64,000 nt of DNA from the NCBI RefSeq assembly GCF_963082655.1, contig NC_081552.1:56732737-56796736 (forward strand). Direction: 5' to 3'. Within the stretch, counting starts at the first letter, position 1; each line of letters opens with the position of its first letter. Below, in pieces: positions 23,112 through 34,644 of this stretch. Both the position numbers and the translations under genes were made by a program. Below the pieces are notes generated by a model. The model was not told where the DNA came from. It saw nothing but the letters and a program-made list of their open reading frames with translations, and did no database searches. Source of the DNA: Stomoxys calcitrans (taxonomy: Eukaryota > Arthropoda > Insecta > Diptera > Muscidae).

Positions 23112-23795
23112 TATACCCTCCACCATAGGATGGGGGGTATACTAATTTCGTCATTCTGTTTGTAACTACTCGAAATATTCGTCTGAGACCCCATAAAGTA
23201 TATATATTCTTGATCCTCGTGACATTTTATGTCGATCTAGCCATGTCCGTCCGTCCGTCTGTCTGTCGAAAGCACGCTAACTTCCGAAGGAGTAAAGCAA
23301 GCCGCTTGAAATTCTTTACAAATACTTCTTATTAGTGTAGGTCGGTTGGTATTGTAAATGGGCCTTATCGGTCCATGTTTTGATATAGCTGCCATATAAA
23401 CCGATCTTGGGTCTTGACTTCTTGAGCCCAATTCTTATCCGATTGGGATGAAATTTTGCACGACGTGTTTTCTTATATTCAAATCGGTTCATAACCTGAT
23501 ACAGCTGTCATATAAACAGATCTGGGATCTTGACTTCTTGAGCCTGTAGAGATCGCAATTATTATCCGATTTGCCTGAAATTTTGTACGACGGATTCTCT
23601 CATGACCATCACATACGTGTTTATTATGGTCTGAATCGGTCTATAGCCCGATACAGCTCCTATATAAATCGATTTCTCTATTTTACTTCTTGAGCCCCAA
23701 AAGCCCTGAGGCGCAATTCTTATTCGAATTGGTTGACATTTTAGACAGGTCTCCAACATATAATTTAATTGTGGTCCAAACCGGACCATATCTTG
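23112..23795 (+). mobile_element. A1 element, 3' truncated
   Basis: The head ATACCCTCCACCATAGGATG, core, GTCCGTCCGTCTGTCTGTC and three to four units are present. The text ends in the last unit (ACCGGACCATATCTTG) before the hairpin tail. Confidence 0.8.
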
Positions 23796-23976
23796 TTTTC
23801 ATTCCAATTCTTTCCATTAAATGTGTCCGTCTTTAATTAGTAGTATAAATTCTTTGCGAAATCCTTTGTATTAAAATATTCCATCACTGCATAAATTGTA
23901 GATCGCATTTCAATTTTAAAAGTTCCTACAAACAAAGTTAAATATCTGTAAAACCAACAGGATAATTTCTGTTTTT

Positions 23977-24934
23977 ATACCCTCCACCATAAAATGGGGG
24001 GTATACTAATTTCGTCATTCTGATTGTAACTACTCAAAATATTCGTCTGAGACCCCATAAAGTATATATATTCTTGATCGTCGTGAAATTTTATGTCGAT
24101 CTAGCCATGTGCGTCCGTCTGTCCGTCCGTCTGTCTGTCGAAAGCACGCTAACTTCCGAAGGAGTAAAGCTAGCCACTTGAAATTTTGCACAAATACTTC
24201 TTATTAGTGTAGGTCGGTTGGTATTGTAAATGGGCCATATCGGTTTGCAATTCTTATCCGATTGGAATGAAATTTTGCACGACGTGTTTTCTTATGATAT
24301 CCAATAACTGCGCTAAGTATGGTTCAAATCGGTCCATAACCTGATATAGCTACCATATAAACCGATCTTGGGTCTTGACTTCTTGAGCCTCTAGAGGGCG
24401 CAATTCTTATCCAATTTGAATGAATTTTGGCACGTAGTATTTTGTTATGATATCCAACAACTGTGCCAAGTATGGTTCAAATCGGTTCATAACCTGATAT
24501 AGCTGCCATATAAACCAATTTGGGATCTTGACTTCTTGAGCCTCTAGAGGTCGCAATTATTATCCGATTTGCCTGAAATTTTGTACGACGGATTCTCTCA
24601 TGACCATTAACATACGTGTTTATTATGGTCTGAATCGGTATATAGCCCGATACAGCTCCCATATAAATCGATCTCTCTATTTTACTTCTTGAGCCCACAA
24701 AGGGCGCAATTCGTATTCGAATTGGCTGACATTTTACACAGGTCTCCAACATATAATTTAATTGTGGTCCAAACCGGACCATATCTTGATATCGTTTTAA
24801 TAGCAGAGCAACTCTTTTCTTATATCCTTTTTTTGCCTAAGAAGAGATGCCAGGAAAAGAACTCGACAAATGTGATCCATGGTGGAGGGTATATAAGACT
24901 CGGCCCGGCCGAACTTAGCACGCTTTTACTTGTT
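23977..24934 (+). mobile_element. A1 Helentron-like element (complete)
   Basis: The head ATACCCTCCACCATAAAATG, core, GTCY tract (24110-24139) and a compact array are present. The tail has GCCAGGAAAAGAACTCG, GGAGGGTATATAAGAC, CGGCCCGGCCG and GCACGCTTTTACTTGTT. Between the previous copy and this one lie about 180 unassigned bases. Confidence 0.87.
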
Positions 24935-25034
24935 TTCAATTATAATCTTTTGAAGGTTTCTAATGGCATTTTCTTTCTGATTTATTACCCTATACACAGT
25001 AAAGTCACAAATTACATGTTCTTGTATTATGATA

Positions 25035-26813
25035 CTTGCTGACCCGGGCCCGTTCCGCTGCGCCTTCTTTAACTTTATATGGATTCAAAGTTTCCATAGA
25101 ATATTTATTTTAGACAATTAAAGATCTTTTAGTGAAATACCATGCTACGAAAATAGTATATCGCTTGACTAACAGTTTAACAATATAAGTGCCTTTATCT
25201 GAATCCCATATGATCTTTATTGGTCTACGAATTTAAGTTTGGATGTAAGGTGTACTCCATTCTTAAAATATTTCATTTCAGACCGATATTCTCATGATAT
25301 CTGATTTAGGGGTGTTTTCGGGGGTGAGGTGGTCCCCTAGACACTTGGCCCTAAACAAATTTTAGCATCGTTCCCTTCTCTCAAATACTATTTATTTAAA
25401 CCTAATATTGCCATTGGCCTAAGAGGAGTTTACAGGATGAGGCGTCCCCAAAACACTTGGCCCCAAAATAGCTTATCAAATTCGTTTTCTATTCTCAAAT
25501 AGCTTTCATTTGAGCCACATATTGGCGTGGTCGAAAAATTTTTTCCTTTTGGGGGTGTTTTGGGAATGGGGTGATGCCCTAAATACCTGGTCCTACATTT
25601 GGATATGAAATTCATATTCTACTCCCTAATACCTTTATTTGAGCCCCATATTGCGAAGGTCATTAAAAAATTGCTGCTTGTGGTGTATTTTGGGAATGGG
25701 GTTGACCCCCAGGAAATTGGTCCCGAAAATGGGTATCATTTCTTGCTCTACCCCAATACCTCTCATTTAAGCTCCAAATTGACATGGTCGGTAAATATGC
25801 CAAATTTAGGGGTGTTTTGGGGATTGGGATGGTCTCCCAAACACTAAGCCCTGAAAATATATCAGCAACGTCCTCTATCCTCATATATCTATATATCATT
25901 TATTTGAACCCCATATTACCACTGGCCTCAAAATTGGATATTAAATTCGTTTTCTAATCTCATTTAAACTCCTTATTGCAAAAGTCGGCAAATATGTCCG
26001 GTTTGGGGTATTGGCCCTAAACACTATGAATGTTAAGTTCCACTCTCTTTAAGACCCAAATTGTCTTGGTGAGCAAACATGTCCCATTTGGGGGTTGTTA
26101 TGGTGGTGGGACGTCCCCTAGACAGTTGGTCCCAAATGTTGATATCAGATATGTGGTCTACTCCCACATACCTTTAATTTGAGCCCCATATTTCCATAGC
26201 CGGCAAACATGACCGGCTTGTGAGGTTTTTTTGGGGGATGGGCGGCCACTCAATGAGTTGGCCTTGAAAATATATGTCGGATTGGTGTTATACTCTCAAA
26301 ACCCTCTTATTTGAGCCTCATATTGCAATAGTCAGCAAATACTTTCTATTTGGGTGGTGTTGTGGGGGTGGGGTGGCCCCATAGACACTTTTCCCGAATA
26401 TTGATATCAGACCCGTGCTTTACTCCCAAAGACCTTTCATTTGAGCCCCATATTGCTATGGTCGTAAATATGTCCCCTTTGTGGGATGTTTTTGGCGAGA
26501 GGCGGCGCCCTAAACGTTTGGTCCCATATTTGGATATCAGATTCGAATTCTACACTCAAATACCTATTATTTAAGCCCCATATTGCCATGGTCAGTAAAT
26601 AAGTCCTGTTTGGGGGTTGTTTTGGGGAAGGGGTGGACCCCCATAAACGTGGTCCCACAATTGGATATCAGATTCGTATTCTACTCGAAAATATCATTCA
26701 TTTGAGTCTCTTATTGCCGTGGTAGGTAAATATGTCCGATTTACCGATGTTTTGGGGGTTGGAGTGGTCCCTCTAACACTTGGTACGACAATTGGATATC
26801 AGACACGTTTTTT
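25035..26813 (-). mobile_element. Helitron B (reverse), long body
   Basis: The 3' end is on the left (CTTGCTGACCCGGGCCCG). About 14 body repeats follow in reverse (GAGCCCCATATTGCCATGG, GGGGTGTTTTGGG). The right side stops at the A1 head at 26814, so the Helitron 5' end was lost or displaced. Frames at 25430-26658 are repeat shadows. Confidence 0.8.
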
Positions 26814-27463
26814 TACCCTCCACCATAGGATGGGGGGTATACTAATTTCGTCATTCTGTTTGTAACTACTCGAAATATTCGTCTGAGACCCTATAAAGTA
26901 TATATATTCTTGATCGTCGCGATCTTATGTCGATCTAGCCATGTCCGTCCGTCCGTCCGTCTATCTGTCGAAAGCACGACAACTTCCGAAGGAGTAAAGC
27001 TAGCCGCTTGAAATTTGCACAAATACTTCTTATTAGTGTAGGTCGGTTGGTACTGTAAATGGGCCATATCAGTCCATGTTTTGATATAGCTGCCATATAA
27101 ACCGATCTTGGGTCTTGACTTCTTGAGCCCCTAGAGTGCGCAATTCTTATCCGATTGGAATTAAATTTTGCACGACGTGTTTTGTTATGATATCCAACAA
27201 CTGTGCTAAGTATGGTTTAAATCGGTCCATAACCTGATATAGCTGTCATATAAACCGATCTTTGGTCTTGATTTCTTTAGCCTCTAGAGGGCGCAATTCT
27301 TATCCGATTTGAATAAATTTTTGCACGTAGTATTTTGTTATGATATCCAACAACTGTGCCAAGTATGGTTCAAATCGGTTCATAACCCGATATAGCTGCC
27401 ATATAAACCGATCTTGGGTCTTGACTTCTTGAGTCTCTAGAGTGCGCAATTTTTATTCGATTT
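26814..27463 (+). mobile_element. A1 element, 3' replaced
   Basis: The head (ACCCTCCACCATAGGATGG, with its TA lost), core, GTCCGTCCGTCCGTCTATC and about three units are present. At GATTT/GCTCTACCG (27463/27464) the text switches to the A2-like block that also occurs at 30394. Confidence 0.8.
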
Positions 27464-28857
27464 GCTCTACCGATAAAGGGTCTGAAGCCCTATTTATTAC
27501 CCGATCTCCAGAAATTTGAAACAGTGGGTAGTTTTAGGTCTCCCGACATCTGCCCCAAATATGGTTTGGATCAGACTATATATAGATATAGCTGCCATAT
27601 AGACCGATCTCCAAATAAAGGGTCTGAAGCCCATAAAGCATTATTGTTTATCCGATTTCTCTGAAATTTGAAAAAGTGAGTAGTTTTAGGGCACCCGGCA
27701 TCCGACCCTAATATTGTACAAATAGGACTGTATTTAGATATAACGGTCATATAGACCGATATGCCGGGAAAGGGTCTGAAGCTCATAAAAGCTTTATTTA
27801 TTATCAGATTTTGTTGAATTTTGAAATACAAAATTCAACAGTGACTCATATTTATTGGACCACTTAACGTCCGTGCCGAATTTGGGTGCATAAGGTATCC
27901 AATTTTCTTGAGGATTGTGATGAAAAGAGGTTTACATATATACCCGAGGTGGTGGGTATCCAAGGTTCGGCCCGGTTGAACTTAATGCCTTTTTACTTGT
28001 TTTTTATCCGATTTCGCTAAAATTTGAAACAATGAGTTGTTTTAAACCTCCCGACATCCACCCAAAATATGTTTCAGATCGAACTATATTTAGACATAGC
28101 TACCATATAGACCGATCTGCCGTTTGAGGGTCTGGAACCCATAAAACCTGCATTTATTTCCCAATTTCGCTGAAATCCTAATCAGTGAGATGTTTTAAGG
28201 CACCTGCCATCTGACCCAATTATGGTATAGATCGGACTGTATTTGGATATAGCTGTCATATAGACCGATATGCCGATTAAATGTCTGAAGCTCATAAAAG
28301 CTTTATTTATTATCAGATTTCGTTGAAATTTGAAATAGTGAGTTCTTTTAAGCCTCCGGACATCCAACCTAAATATTAGTCAGATCAGACTATATAGATA
28401 TAGCAATTTAGGGTCTGGATCGCAAAAAACAGCTTTAATGTCTGAAAATATTACTTGTACTTGGGACCTGATGAAATTTGATCAAGACCAGCCCTTATTA
28501 AGATATAATTACGGATATAGTAGAGAAGATATTTTAAAATGGGATGAATATTATATCCTTGTTTAAATTGGTCCAGATTTGGTTATAGGCGCCATATATG
28601 TTAGGCTTTTCCACATCCTTGTCCTATATGGTTCAGATCGGTTTATATATGGAAATAACTGCCAAAAAGACCCATAGTTTATTCTACAAAATTGAACAGT
28701 GACTTATGTTTATTAACCGTACCGTGTCCGTGCCGAATTTGGGTGAATAAGTAAGTAAATTTTTACAGGATTGTGACGAAAGGGGGTTTACATATATACC
28801 CGAGGTGGTGGGTATCCAAAATTCGACCCGCGAGAACTAAGTGCCGTTTGACTTGTT
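27464..28857 (+). mobile_element. A2-like double element, duplicate copy 1
   Basis: Units with GGGTCTGAAGCCCATAAAG and GAAATTTGAAAAAGTGAG run to a first tail at about 27940-27999 (GAGGTGGTGGGTATCC, TTCGGCCCGGTTGAA, ATGCCTTTTTACTTGTT). A second series follows to a decayed tail at 28800-28857 (TTCGACCCGCGAGAA, GCCGTTTGACTTGTT). The whole block recurs at 30394-31806 with only scattered differences. Small frames inside are shadows. Confidence 0.85.
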
Positions 28858-28866
28858 TTTTTTTTT

Positions 28867-30363
28867 ATACCCTCCACCATAAGATGGGGGGTATACTAAT
28901 TTCGTCATTCTGTTTGTAACTACTCGAAATATTCGTCTGAGACCCCATAAAGTATATATATTCTTGATCGTCGTGACATTTTATGTCGATCTAGCCATGT
29001 CCGTCCGTCTGTCCGTCCGTCCGTCCGTCCGTCCGTCCGTCCGTCTGTCTGTCGAAAGCACGCTAACTTTCGAAGGAGTAAAGCTAGCCGCTTGAAATTT
29101 TGCACAAATACTTCTTATTAGTGTAGGTCGGTTGGTATTGTAAATGGGCCATATCGGTCCATGTTTTGATATAGCTGCCATATAAACCGATCTTGGGTCT
29201 TGACTTCTTAAGCCTCTAGAGTGCGCAATTCTTATCCGTTTGGAATAAAATTTTGCACGATGTGTTCTTTTATGACAACTGTGCCAAGTATGGTTCAAAT
29301 CGGTCAATAACCTGATATAGCTGCCATATAAACCGATCTTGGGTCTTGACTTCTTGAGCCTCTAGAGTGCGCAATTCTTACCCAATAGGGATGAAATTTT
29401 GCACGAAGTGTTTTGTTATGATATCCAACAACTGTGCCAAGTACGGTTCAAATCGGTCCATAACCTGATATAGCTGCCATATAAACCGATCTTGGATCTT
29501 GACTTCTTTAGCCTCTAGAGTGCGCAATTCTTATCCGATTGAAATTAAATTTTACACGACGTGTTTTGTTATGATATCCAACTACTGTGCTAAGTATGGT
29601 TCAAATCGGTCCATAACCTGATATAGCTGTCATATAAACCGATCTTGGGTTTTGATTTCTTGCGCCTCTAGAGGGAACAATTCTTATCCGATTTGAATGA
29701 ATTTTTGTACGTAGTATTTTGTTATGATATCCAACAACTGTGCCAAGTATGATTCAAATCGGTCCATAACCTGATATAGATGTCATATAAACCGATCTTG
29801 GGTTTTGATTTCTTGAGCCTCTTGAGGGCGCAATTCTTATCCGATTTGAATGAATTTTTGTACGTAGTATTTTGTTATGATATCCAACAACTGTGCCAAG
29901 TATGGTTCAAATCGGTTCATAACCCGATATAGCTGCCATATAAACCGATCTTGGGTCTTGATTTCTTGAGCCTCTAGAGGTCGCAATTATTATCCGATTT
30001 GCCTGAAATTTTGTACGACGGATTCCCTTATGACAATCAACATACGTGTTTATTATGGTCTGAATCGGTCTATAGCCCGATACAGCTCCCATATAAATCG
30101 ATCTCTCTATTTTACTTCTTGAGCCACCAAAGGACGCAATTCTTATTCGAATTGGCTGACATTTTACACAGGTCTCCAACATATAATTTAAATGTGGTCC
30201 AAACCGAACCATATCTTGATATCGCTCTAATAGCAGAGCAAATCTTTTCTTATATCCTGTTTTGCCTAAGAAGAGATGCCGGGAAAAGAACTCGACAAAT
30301 GCGATTCATGGTGGAGTGTATATAAAATTCGGCCCGGCCGAACTTAGCACGCTTTTACTTGTT
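28867..30363 (+). mobile_element. A1 Helentron-like element (complete, long array)
   Basis: The head ATACCCTCCACCATAAGATG follows a run of T. The core and the longest simple GTCC tract of the A1 copies (29000-29051) are present, then about eight units. The tail has GGAGTGTATATAAAATTC, hairpin TTCGGCCCGGCCGAA and GCACGCTTTTACTTGTT. It starts within ten bases of the tail of duplicate copy 1. Confidence 0.88.
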
Positions 30364-30393
30364 ATATATAAGAAGATAGTTGCCATATAGACC

Positions 30394-31806
30394 GCTCTAC
30401 CGATAAAGGGTCTGAAGCCCTATTTATTACCCGATCTCCAGAAATTTGAAACAGTGGGTAGTTTTAGGTCTCCCGACATCTGCCCCAAATATGGTTTGGA
30501 TCAGACTATATATAGATGTAGCTGCCATATAGACCGATCTCCAAATAAAGGGTCTGAAGCCCATAAAGCATTATTGTTTATCCGATTTCACTGAAATTTG
30601 AAAAAGTGAGTAGTTTTAGGGCACCCGGCATCCGACCCTAATATTGTACAAATAGGACTGTATTTAGATATAACGGTCATATAGACCGATATGCCGGGAA
30701 AGGGTCTGAAGCTCATAAAAGCTTTATTTATTATCAGATTTTGTTGAATTTTGAAATACAAAATTCAACAGTGACTCATATTTATTGGACCACTTAACGT
30801 CCGTGCTGAATTTGGGTGCATAAGGTATCCAATTTTCTTGAGGATTGTGATGAAAAGAGGTTTACATATATACCCGAGGTGGTGGGTATCCAAGGTTCGG
30901 CCCGGCCGAACTTAATGCCTTTTTACTTGTTTTTTATCCGATTTCGCTAAAATTTGAAACAATGAGTTGTTTTAAACCTCCCGACATCCACCCAAAATAT
31001 GTTTCAGATTGAACTATATTTAGACATAGCTGCCATATAGACCGATCTGCCGTTTGAGGGTCTGGAACCCATAAAACCTGTATTTATTTCCCAATTTCGC
31101 TGAAATCCTAATCAGTGAGATGTTTTAAGGCACCTGCCATCTGACCCAATTATGGTATAGATAGGACTGTATTTGGATATAGCTGTCATATAGACCGATA
31201 TGCCGATTAAATGTCTGAAGCTCATAAAAGCTTTATTTATTATCAGATTTCGTTGAAATTTGAAATAGTGAGTTCTTTTAAGCCTCCCGACACCCAACCT
31301 AAATATGAGTCAGATCAGACTATATAGATATAGCAATTTAGGGTCTGGATCGCAAAAAAACAGCTTTATTGTCTGAAAATATTACTTGTATATGAGTTCT
31401 TGGGACCTGATAAAATTTGATCAAAACCAGCCCTTAATAAGATATAATTACGGATATAATAGAGAAGATATTTTAAAATGGGATGATTATTATATCCTTC
31501 TTTAAATTGGTCCAGATCGGTCCAGATTTGGTTATAGGCGCCATATATGTTAGGCTTTTCCACATCCTTGTCCTATATGGTTCAGATCGGTTTATATGTG
31601 GAAATAACTGCCAAAAAGACCCATAGTTTATTCTACAAAATTGAACAGTCACTCATGTTTATTAACCGTACCGTGTCCGTGCCGAATTTGGGTGAATAAG
31701 TAAGTCAATTTTCACAGGATTGTGACGAAAGGGGGTTTACATATATACCCGAGGTGGTGGGTATCCAAAATTCGACCCGCGAGAACTAAGTGCCGTTTGA
31801 CTTGTT
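30394..31806 (+). mobile_element. A2-like double element, duplicate copy 2
   Basis: It is nearly identical to 27464-28857. Length differs by 19 bases, accounted for by extra text at about 31388-31395 and 31515-31524 and one A in a run. The first tail at about 30938 has an intact hairpin TTCGGCCCGGCCGAA, whereas copy 1 has a C-to-T change. Upstream (30364-30393) the unit reads naturally into GCTCTACCG, so this copy keeps the original left context. Confidence 0.87.
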
Positions 31807-33330
31807 ATACCCACCACCGAAGGATGGGGGTATATTCATTTTGTCATTCCGTTTGCAACACATCGAAATATCCATTTCCGACCCTATAAAGTATATATAT
31901 TCTTGATCAGCTTGAAAATCTAAGACGATCTAGACATGTCCGTCCGTCTGTCCGTCTGTCCGTCTGTCTGCTGAAATCACGCTACAGCCTTTAAAAATAG
32001 AGATATTGAGCTGAAATTTTGCACAGATTCTTTTTTTGTCCATAAGCAGGTTAAGTTCGAAGATGGGCTATATCGGACTATATCTGGATATAGCCCCCAT
32101 ATAGACCGATCCGCCGATTTAGGGTCTCAGGCCCATAAAAGCCACATTTATTATCCGATTTTGCTGAAATTTTGGACAGTGAGTTGTGTTAGGCCTCTCG
32201 ACTTCCTCTGTTAATTTGGCCCAGATCGGTTCAGATTTGGATATAGCTGCCATATAGACCGATCCTCCGATTTAGGGTCTAAGGCCCATAAAAGCCACAT
32301 TTATTATTCGATTTTGATGAAATTCGGGACAATGAATTGTGTAAGGCCCATCGACATCCTACGTTAATTTGGCTTAGATCGGTTCAGATTTGGATATAGC
32401 TGCCATATAGACCGATCCTCCGATTTATGGTGTTAGGTCCATAAAAGCCACATTTATTGTCCGATTTTGCTGAAATTTTGGACAGTGAGTTGTGTTAGGC
32501 CCTTTGAAATGTTTCTTTAATTTGGTCCAGATCGGTTCAGATTTGAACATAGCTGCCATATAGACCGATTTCTTGACTTATGGTTTTGGGCCCATAAAAT
32601 GCTCATTTATTGTCCGATGTCGCCGAAATTTAGGACAGTGAGTTAAGTTAAGGCCATTGACATACTTCTGCAATATCGCACAGATCGGTCCAGAGTTGGA
32701 TATAGCTGCCATATAGACCGATATCTAGATTTTAGGTTTTGGGGCCATAAAAGACGCATTTATTGTCTGATGTCGCTGAAATTTGGGACAGTGAGTTTGG
32801 TAAGGCTCTTCGACGTCCTTCTTCAATTTGGCCCAGATCGGTCCAGATTTCAATATAGCTGTCATATAGACCGATCTCTCGATCTAAGGTTTTGGGCCCA
32901 TAAAAGAGTCATTTATTGTCCGAAATTTGGGACAGTGCTTTGTGTTACGCTCTTCGACACTTTTATGCAACTTGACCCAAATCGGTGCAGATTTGGATAT
33001 AGCTACCATGTAGACCGATATCTCGATTTAAAGTCTTGGCCCCATAAAAGGCGCATTTATAATCCGATTTCACTGTAATTTGACACAGTGACTTAGTGAC
33101 TAGGCTTTTCGACATCCGTGTCGTATATGGTTCAGATCGGTTTATTTTTAGATATTGCTAGTGTACTTATTAGTATTTGGTCCAAATCGGAACATAATTT
33201 GATATAACTGATATGGGACATAAGGTATGAAATTTTCACCGAAATTTGATAAAAGGAGGTTTACATATATACCCAAGGTGGTGGGTATCCAAAGTTCGGC
33301 CCGGCCGAACTTAACGCCTTTTTACTTGTT
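31807..33330 (+). mobile_element. A2 Helentron-like element (complete)
   Basis: The head (T)ATACCCACCACCGAAGG sits directly on the CTTGTT of the preceding tail. The core TTCTTGATCAGC, a GTCC/GTCTGTCTG tract (31940-31970) and about eight units of roughly 150 bases follow. The tail has AAGGTGGTGGGTATCC, hairpin TTCGGCCCGGCCGAA and ACGCCTTTTTACTTGTT. It is the best A2 reference copy in the window. Confidence 0.9.
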
Positions 33331-33885
33331 TTTTTTTTTCTTTTTTCTTCATTCTTCCATTTCCCCAGGGGTGATTCACTTGTGAGTATCGATGGCCTAC
33401 TCTTCACGTTTATTCAGCGTTCAACTATACGCAACATTTTGCTTCTTTTTTTTGCCTTCTCATTCCTTGCGAATAGCCAAAGTTACTCAGTTCGTAATCG
33501 TCTTACGTTCGTTTAAGCCCTTAATGAGGAGTAACGAGGAATGTCGGTGCTTCATCAGTTAATTAAGGAGAACAGCCTCGAATGTACGGTTCATTGGGGG
33601 AAATCCACCATACCAACGGTTTTACAAGACACGGCAAAATACGAAACCAAATACGAAAATAATAATGACATTAAAGTGTAATTGTTTATTTCATTTTTAC
33701 ATGAGCTCTCGTTTGTTTCGTTTATACTTGAGTTCTCGGACAATACGGATATTTATTTCTCGCTCTTCACTTTAATGAAAAAATAATGCATGACCTTAAT
33801 CCAGGTTATGTAAATTGAGGTTGATACGTTTGGATAATGAAATCAGGGGAATAAACAAAAAAAAAAATATTAAGAAATTAACAAA
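33331..33885. other. repeat-poor stretch after a T-run
   Basis: About 550 bases without recognised repeats. A pyrimidine tract ending in CCCCAG at about 33369 looks like a splice acceptor, but no open frame follows that I can support. Confidence 0.45.
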
Positions 33886-34254
33886 TAAAAGAGTGCTAAA
33901 TTCGACAGGGCCCAATCTTGAGAACCCACTATGTCAGGTTATAGACAGATTTGGACCGTACTTGGCATAGTTGTTGGAAGTCATAACAAAACACACATGC
34001 AACATTTTAGCCAAATCGGGCCAAAATTGCGGATTGTATAGGCTCAAGAAGTCAAATCGGGAGATCGATTTATGTGGGAGCTCTATTAGGTTGTAGACCG
34101 ATTTATACCGTACTTAACACAGTTGTTGGAAGTCATAACAGATTACTATATGCAAAATTTTAACCAAATCAGACAAAAATTGCGGCATATAAGGGCTCAA
34201 AGTCAAATAGGGAGATCGATTTATATGGAGCTATATCAGGTTGCAGAACGATTT
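33886..34254 (-). mobile_element. A3 element, tail part (reverse)
   Basis: TAAAAGAGTGCTAAATTCG and TTGAGAACCCACTATG are a decayed reverse A3 tail. Two to three A3 units follow and the head is missing. Confidence 0.65.
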
Positions 34255-34594
34255 GCCTTATTTATAACCCCCTCGTTGAAATTTGATAAGTGAATTATTT
34301 TAAGCCTCCCAACATCCGACCCAAATGTGATCAAGATGAGACTATATAGATATAGCTGTCATATAGACCGATTCCTTAGTCCCATAAAAAGCGGATTTAT
34401 TGCCTGATTTCGCTGAAACTGTGACTTGTATAAGAGTTCTCAGGACCTAACGAAATATGATCCCAACCAAGCCCTTTTTAGACATAACTGAGGATATGGT
34501 AGAGGAGTTATACTAAAATGGTATGATTAGTATATCCTTGGTAGTGGGTATCCAAAGTTCGGCACGGCCGAACTTCACACGTTTTTACTTCTTT
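34255..34594 (+). mobile_element. A2-like element, tail part
   Basis: Units like those at 27464 run to GTAGTGGGTATCC, an altered hairpin TTCGGCACGGCCGAA and CACACGTTTTTACTTC. There is no head. Confidence 0.65.
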
Positions 34595-34615
34595 TTGAAT
34601 AACATTTCTTCCTTT

Positions 34616-34644
34616 TTATACCCTCTACCATAGTATGCATATAA
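34616..34644 (+). mobile_element. A-type head, first 29 bases (split)
   Basis: TTTATACCCTCTACCATAG begins a family A head that is cut by the Helitron at 34645 and resumes at 37072 (TAGGGTATACAAATCG). Confidence 0.7.

Noticed and set aside
33340..33380. Possible splice acceptor (pyrimidine tract and CAG)
   Set aside because: No supported exon, donor site or coding frame downstream; the T-rich run follows an A2 tail.
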